A DNA stretch of 18,846 nucleotides from Planctomycetota bacterium. GTDB lineage: Bacteria; Planctomycetota; UBA1135; GCA-002686595. The notes below the pieces were generated by a model that saw only the letters and a list, made by a program, of their open reading frames with translations, made no database searches and was not told the origin of the DNA. The DNA lies in contig SCVU01000130.1 in NCBI GenBank assembly GCA_004296785.1, positions 1 through 18,846 of the forward strand. Reading direction: 5' to 3'. The position numbers were made by a program, and so were the translations under genes. This document shows, piece after piece, positions 16,946 through 18,846 of this stretch (position 1 is its first letter; every line of letters starts with the position of its first letter).

Positions 16946-16950
16946 TCTCC
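16946..16950 (-). promoter_or_regulatory. Shine-Dalgarno GGAGA deciding the lipoprotein start
   Basis: GGAGA on the minus strand, with its GGAG core 8 nt before the ATG at 16938 and only 2 nt before the ATG at 16944. The spacing favours the downstream start. It is one of the few recognisable ribosome binding sites in this window. Confidence 0.5.
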
Positions 16951-16997
16951 GCGGGATGTCCGATGCAGCGGGCAGGGGCGCGCGCCGCAGCGGGGGT

Positions 16998-18284
16998 TCA
17001 CCCGCTGGAGGCAACGTCCGTGCCCGCGGCCGCTTTCGGCTCCGCGAGCCGCCGCTGCTCGCGCGCGAGGAAGCCGGTGACCAGGAACGCGAGCGCGGAG
17101 AGCGGCACCGCCGACCACGCGGGAAGCGTGCGTCCGGCGCTCTGCAGCGCCGGGTAGACCCAGCCGGCGAGGCAATCTCCGCCGCGGTAGACCGACACGT
17201 CGAGGAATTCCTTCGCCTTGTACTTCTCCTCGCGCGAGACGACGGTGAACAGGACTTCGCGTGCGGGCTTCTCGAACACGTGGTGCGCCGCCTTGCGCAG
17301 CACTTCGAATCCGACCACGAGGTAGAGGGCGTGCTGGATCGAGCTGGCTCCGAGCAACCACGCCAGCGCGGCGAATCCGAGCAGGCCGAGCACCGGCAGG
17401 AACCCGAGCGCCACACGCAGGCCGAAGCGCCGCAGCATCCAGGCGGTGATCAGGCTCTGCCCGATCAGCGTCGCGACGTTCGTGTACTGATCGATCGTCG
17501 CGAAGACTTCGGGGCGATCCTCGCGGCGCGGATAGACGGCCGCGACGAGCTCGAGCTTTTCGTTGTAGAGGATCGTGCTGCCGAACGTGATGCACAGCGT
17601 CTGCGCCGCAAGCGCGAGCAGATACGGTCGGCCGAGCACGAGCGTGAACCCGCCGAGCCACGAGCCGCCGGTTCCGCGCGCATCGCGCGGCGTTCGTGCG
17701 TCGTGCACCGTCGCGGTGCGCAGCAGCGCGATCGCGCAGGCCGCGCACGCGACGAGTCCTCCCATCGCGATCAGGTAGAGGCCGCTGCGCGCGAGGTGTT
17801 CGAAGTAGCTCTTCGTGACCTGCGATCCGACCAAAGCACCGATCGAGCCCCCGGCGGCCACGATTCCGAACAGGCGCTTGCCCTGGCCCGAGTCGAACAC
17901 GTCGACGACGACGCTCCAGAAGATCGAGACGATCAGCAGGTTGTAGACGCTCGCCCACACGTAGAAGACGCGGTCGAGCGTGCCGGTGAACCAGCCCTGC
18001 GACTGGCACCACCAGAACGCGGCGAGGTTCACGCAGAAGAACGCGTACAGCGCAACGAGCAGCTTGCGGCGTTCGAACACGGACACGAGCCACGAGTACA
18101 GCGGAACTGCGGGCAGCGAGCACACGAACGTCCACGTGTACAGCGTCGCGCGCTCGCCGGCGGGGATCGAGCTGCCCGAGTCCTCGCGCAGCGGCCGCAG
18201 CATGAACCAGCCGGCCATCACGAGCGCGAAGTAGACGATGGCGATGACGACCGTGCGGCGCTCGTCGCGGCGGATCTCGATCAC
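16998..18284 (-). CDS. ATP/ADP antiporter-family (NTP/NDP exchange) transporter
   Basis: A 428-residue polytopic membrane protein with about 11-12 hydrophobic spans. It matches the nucleotide-transporter family (Npt1/Npt2, TLC-type; PF03219-like). Visible features are a short basic cytoplasmic start (MIEIRRDERR), GWFMLRPLRED in the first span, IFWSVVVDVFDSGQGKRLFG with the conserved region after span 4, the glycine-rich GIVAAGGSIGALVGSQVT, and the late signature KPAREVLFTVVSREEKYKAKEF (given in part) with VYRGGD. The best-studied members exchange ATP and ADP in obligate intracellular bacteria and plastids. Related proteins occur in free-living bacteria with unknown substrates, so nucleotide exchange is not claimed here. 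The GTG at 18284 is the first possible start because an in-frame TAG lies four codons upstream. A TAGACT box ends 6 nt before it. It is divergent from the cytochrome gene. Confidence 0.88.
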   Translation of the reverse strand: MIEIRRDERRTVVIAIVYFALVMAGWFMLRPLREDSGSSIPAGERATLYTWTFVCSLPAVPLYSWLVSVFERRKLLVALYAFFCVNLAAFWWCQSQGWFTGTLDRVFYVWASVYNLLIVSIFWSVVVDVFDSGQGKRLFGIVAAGGSIGALVGSQVTKSYFEHLARSGLYLIAMGGLVACAACAIALLRTATVHDARTPRDARGTGGSWLGGFTLVLGRPYLLALAAQTLCITFGSTILYNEKLELVAAVYPRREDRPEVFATIDQYTNVATLIGQSLITAWMLRRFGLRVALGFLPVLGLLGFAALAWLLGASSIQHALYLVVGFEVLRKAAHHVFEKPAREVLFTVVSREEKYKAKEFLDVSVYRGGDCLAGWVYPALQSAGRTLPAWSAVPLSALAFLVTGFLAREQRRLAEPKAAAGTDVASSG

Positions 18285-18290
18285 GCCGCG

Positions 18291-18296
18291 AGTCTA
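18291..18296 (-). promoter_or_regulatory. -10-like box TAGACT upstream of the transporter
   Basis: On the minus strand TAGACT ends 6 nt before the GTG at 18284, so transcription would begin at or next to the start codon. No good -35 lies at 17 bp. The in-frame TAG inside this box also rules out an earlier start. Confidence 0.35.
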
Positions 18297-18352
18297 AGCA
18301 TCGAGGTCCGCGCAACGCAGCAAGCGTCCGGCGGATCCGCGTGTGCTTCGCG

Positions 18353-18358
18353 TATGCT
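18353..18358 (+). promoter_or_regulatory. -10-like box TATGCT upstream of the cytochrome gene
   Basis: TATGCT (four of six bases of TATAAT) ends 8 nt before the ATG at 18367. No recognisable -35 lies at 17 bp. The position predicts a leaderless or nearly leaderless transcript. Confidence 0.35.
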
Positions 18359-18366
18359 GCACGCGC

Positions 18367-18846
18367 ATGTCGCTCGCGCTGCTGCTCGCCCCGCTCGCGA
18401 TGCAGTCGCCGAGCGTCGGCGCGAGCTGCGTCGATTGTCACGCCGAGCTCGTCGCGAGCTACCGCGCGACCGGGATGGCGCGTGCGCTCGGCGCGATCGA
18501 GCCGGGCGAGCTCGCGGGCCTCGCCCCCGTGCGCGCAGCCGACGGTGCGGGCGCGTGGCAGCTCGGCGACGGCGCGCACGGGCCGCGGATCCGCTGGCTG
18601 CCGGCGCACGCGGATTCCGCGCGCGTCGTCGAGCGCGCGCTCGCGTTCGCCATCGGCGCGGGCCGACTCGATCGCTCGTACGTCGAGCTGCGCCGCGGCG
18701 CGCGCGAGGATGCTCCCAGCTACTGGCACTTCGCCGCGCTCGAGCGCGTCGCGCACGGCGCGTCGCACGCGGCCGCGCTCGCGCCATGGGCGAGCATCGA
18801 TTCGTCCGCGGCGCTCGGGCCCGCGCTGACCGCGGAGTGCCTCGCC
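18367..18846 (+). CDS. c-type cytochrome, 3' end cut by window edge
   Basis: An open frame of 160 codons running off the window. The N-terminus MSLALLLAPLAMQSPSVGA is a short hydrophobic signal peptide without positive charges. It leads straight into CVDCH (Cys21, Cys24, His25), a covalent haem-c site, followed by AELVASYRATGMARALG, which resembles the first haem region of exported multihaem cytochromes. A Trp/His-containing segment SYWHFAALERVAHGASH follows. The last visible residues are TAECLA, so a second CxxCH could begin at Cys158 if the next residues outside the window are CH. The protein is probably periplasmic and involved in electron transfer; partners and haem number are unknown. 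Every codon keeps the G/C-ending pattern except for a few, supporting the frame. It is divergent from the transporter, with 82 bases between them. Confidence 0.8.
   Translation, partial: MSLALLLAPLAMQSPSVGASCVDCHAELVASYRATGMARALGAIEPGELAGLAPVRAADGAGAWQLGDGAHGPRIRWLPAHADSARVVERALAFAIGAGRLDRSYVELRRGAREDAPSYWHFAALERVAHGASHAAALAPWASIDSSAALGPALTAECLA

Noticed and set aside
16945..18768. N-terminal extension of the PPC lipoprotein frame up to 18768
   Set aside because: It overlaps the transporter gene in another frame of the same strand and lacks any domain; the lipobox and Shine-Dalgarno sequence fix the start at 16938.
18341..18829. 162-codon plus-strand frame at the right edge
   Set aside because: Arg/Ser/Ala-rich. 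The overlapping frame from 18367 has a signal peptide and CxxCH and is the real gene.

Overview
The window is a strongly GC-rich bacterial chromosome segment in which nearly every codon in the real genes ends in G or C. This also makes many shadow frames stay open. I see 14 protein-coding genes (two cut by the window edges), one tRNA gene, several promoter-like elements and two protein-coding repeat tracts. No gap between genes exceeds about 130 bases. The largest are 10533-10661, 3995-4097, 6712-6810 and 13137-13227. Classic Shine-Dalgarno sequences are nearly absent; the clearest is before the lipoprotein starting at 16938. Housekeeping genes are mixed with several exported proteins: an IPT/TIG-type protein, a collagen-like protein, a PPC-like lipoprotein and a giant Ala-rich lipoprotein. 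My best guess from this mixture is a Planctomycetota-like bacterium, with Myxococcota or another high-GC lineage as alternatives. That is inference; no phylogenetic marker was tested.

Layout. 1-2946: a tRNA-dihydrouridine synthase (5' end missing) converges on a small Ni/Co-transporter-like membrane protein, which is divergent from a HI0933/YhiN-type flavoprotein. 2966-6711 (minus strand): pcnB, an unknown secreted protein, then class I fructose-bisphosphate aldolase with its own promoter. 6811-7883 (plus): tRNA-Trp(CCA), rsmG and a previously unlisted 32-residue single-span membrane peptide. 7911-10532 (minus): a CHASE4-PAS hybrid histidine kinase. 10662-13136 (plus): an 824-residue lipoprotein carrying a zinc-protease-like HEEAH motif. 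13228-16259 (plus): two secreted proteins in tandem, one IPT-like and one with 68 Gly-X-Y collagen triplets. 16246-18284 (minus): a PPC-like lipoprotein overlapping the collagen gene tail to tail, and an ATP/ADP-antiporter-family transporter. 18367-end (plus): the start of a c-type cytochrome.

How the genes may work together. The left half is translation, RNA and central metabolism (Dus, PcnB, tRNA-Trp, RsmG, aldolase). The right half is envelope biology: sensing (hybrid kinase), lipoproteins, secreted adhesin-like proteins and transport. The IPT and collagen-like genes look like one transcription unit. The kinase and the HEEAH lipoprotein share a divergent intergenic region, so a regulatory link is possible but unproven. 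A recurring feature is a TANNNT box 6-10 nt upstream of start codons that lack a Shine-Dalgarno sequence, which suggests leaderless transcription.
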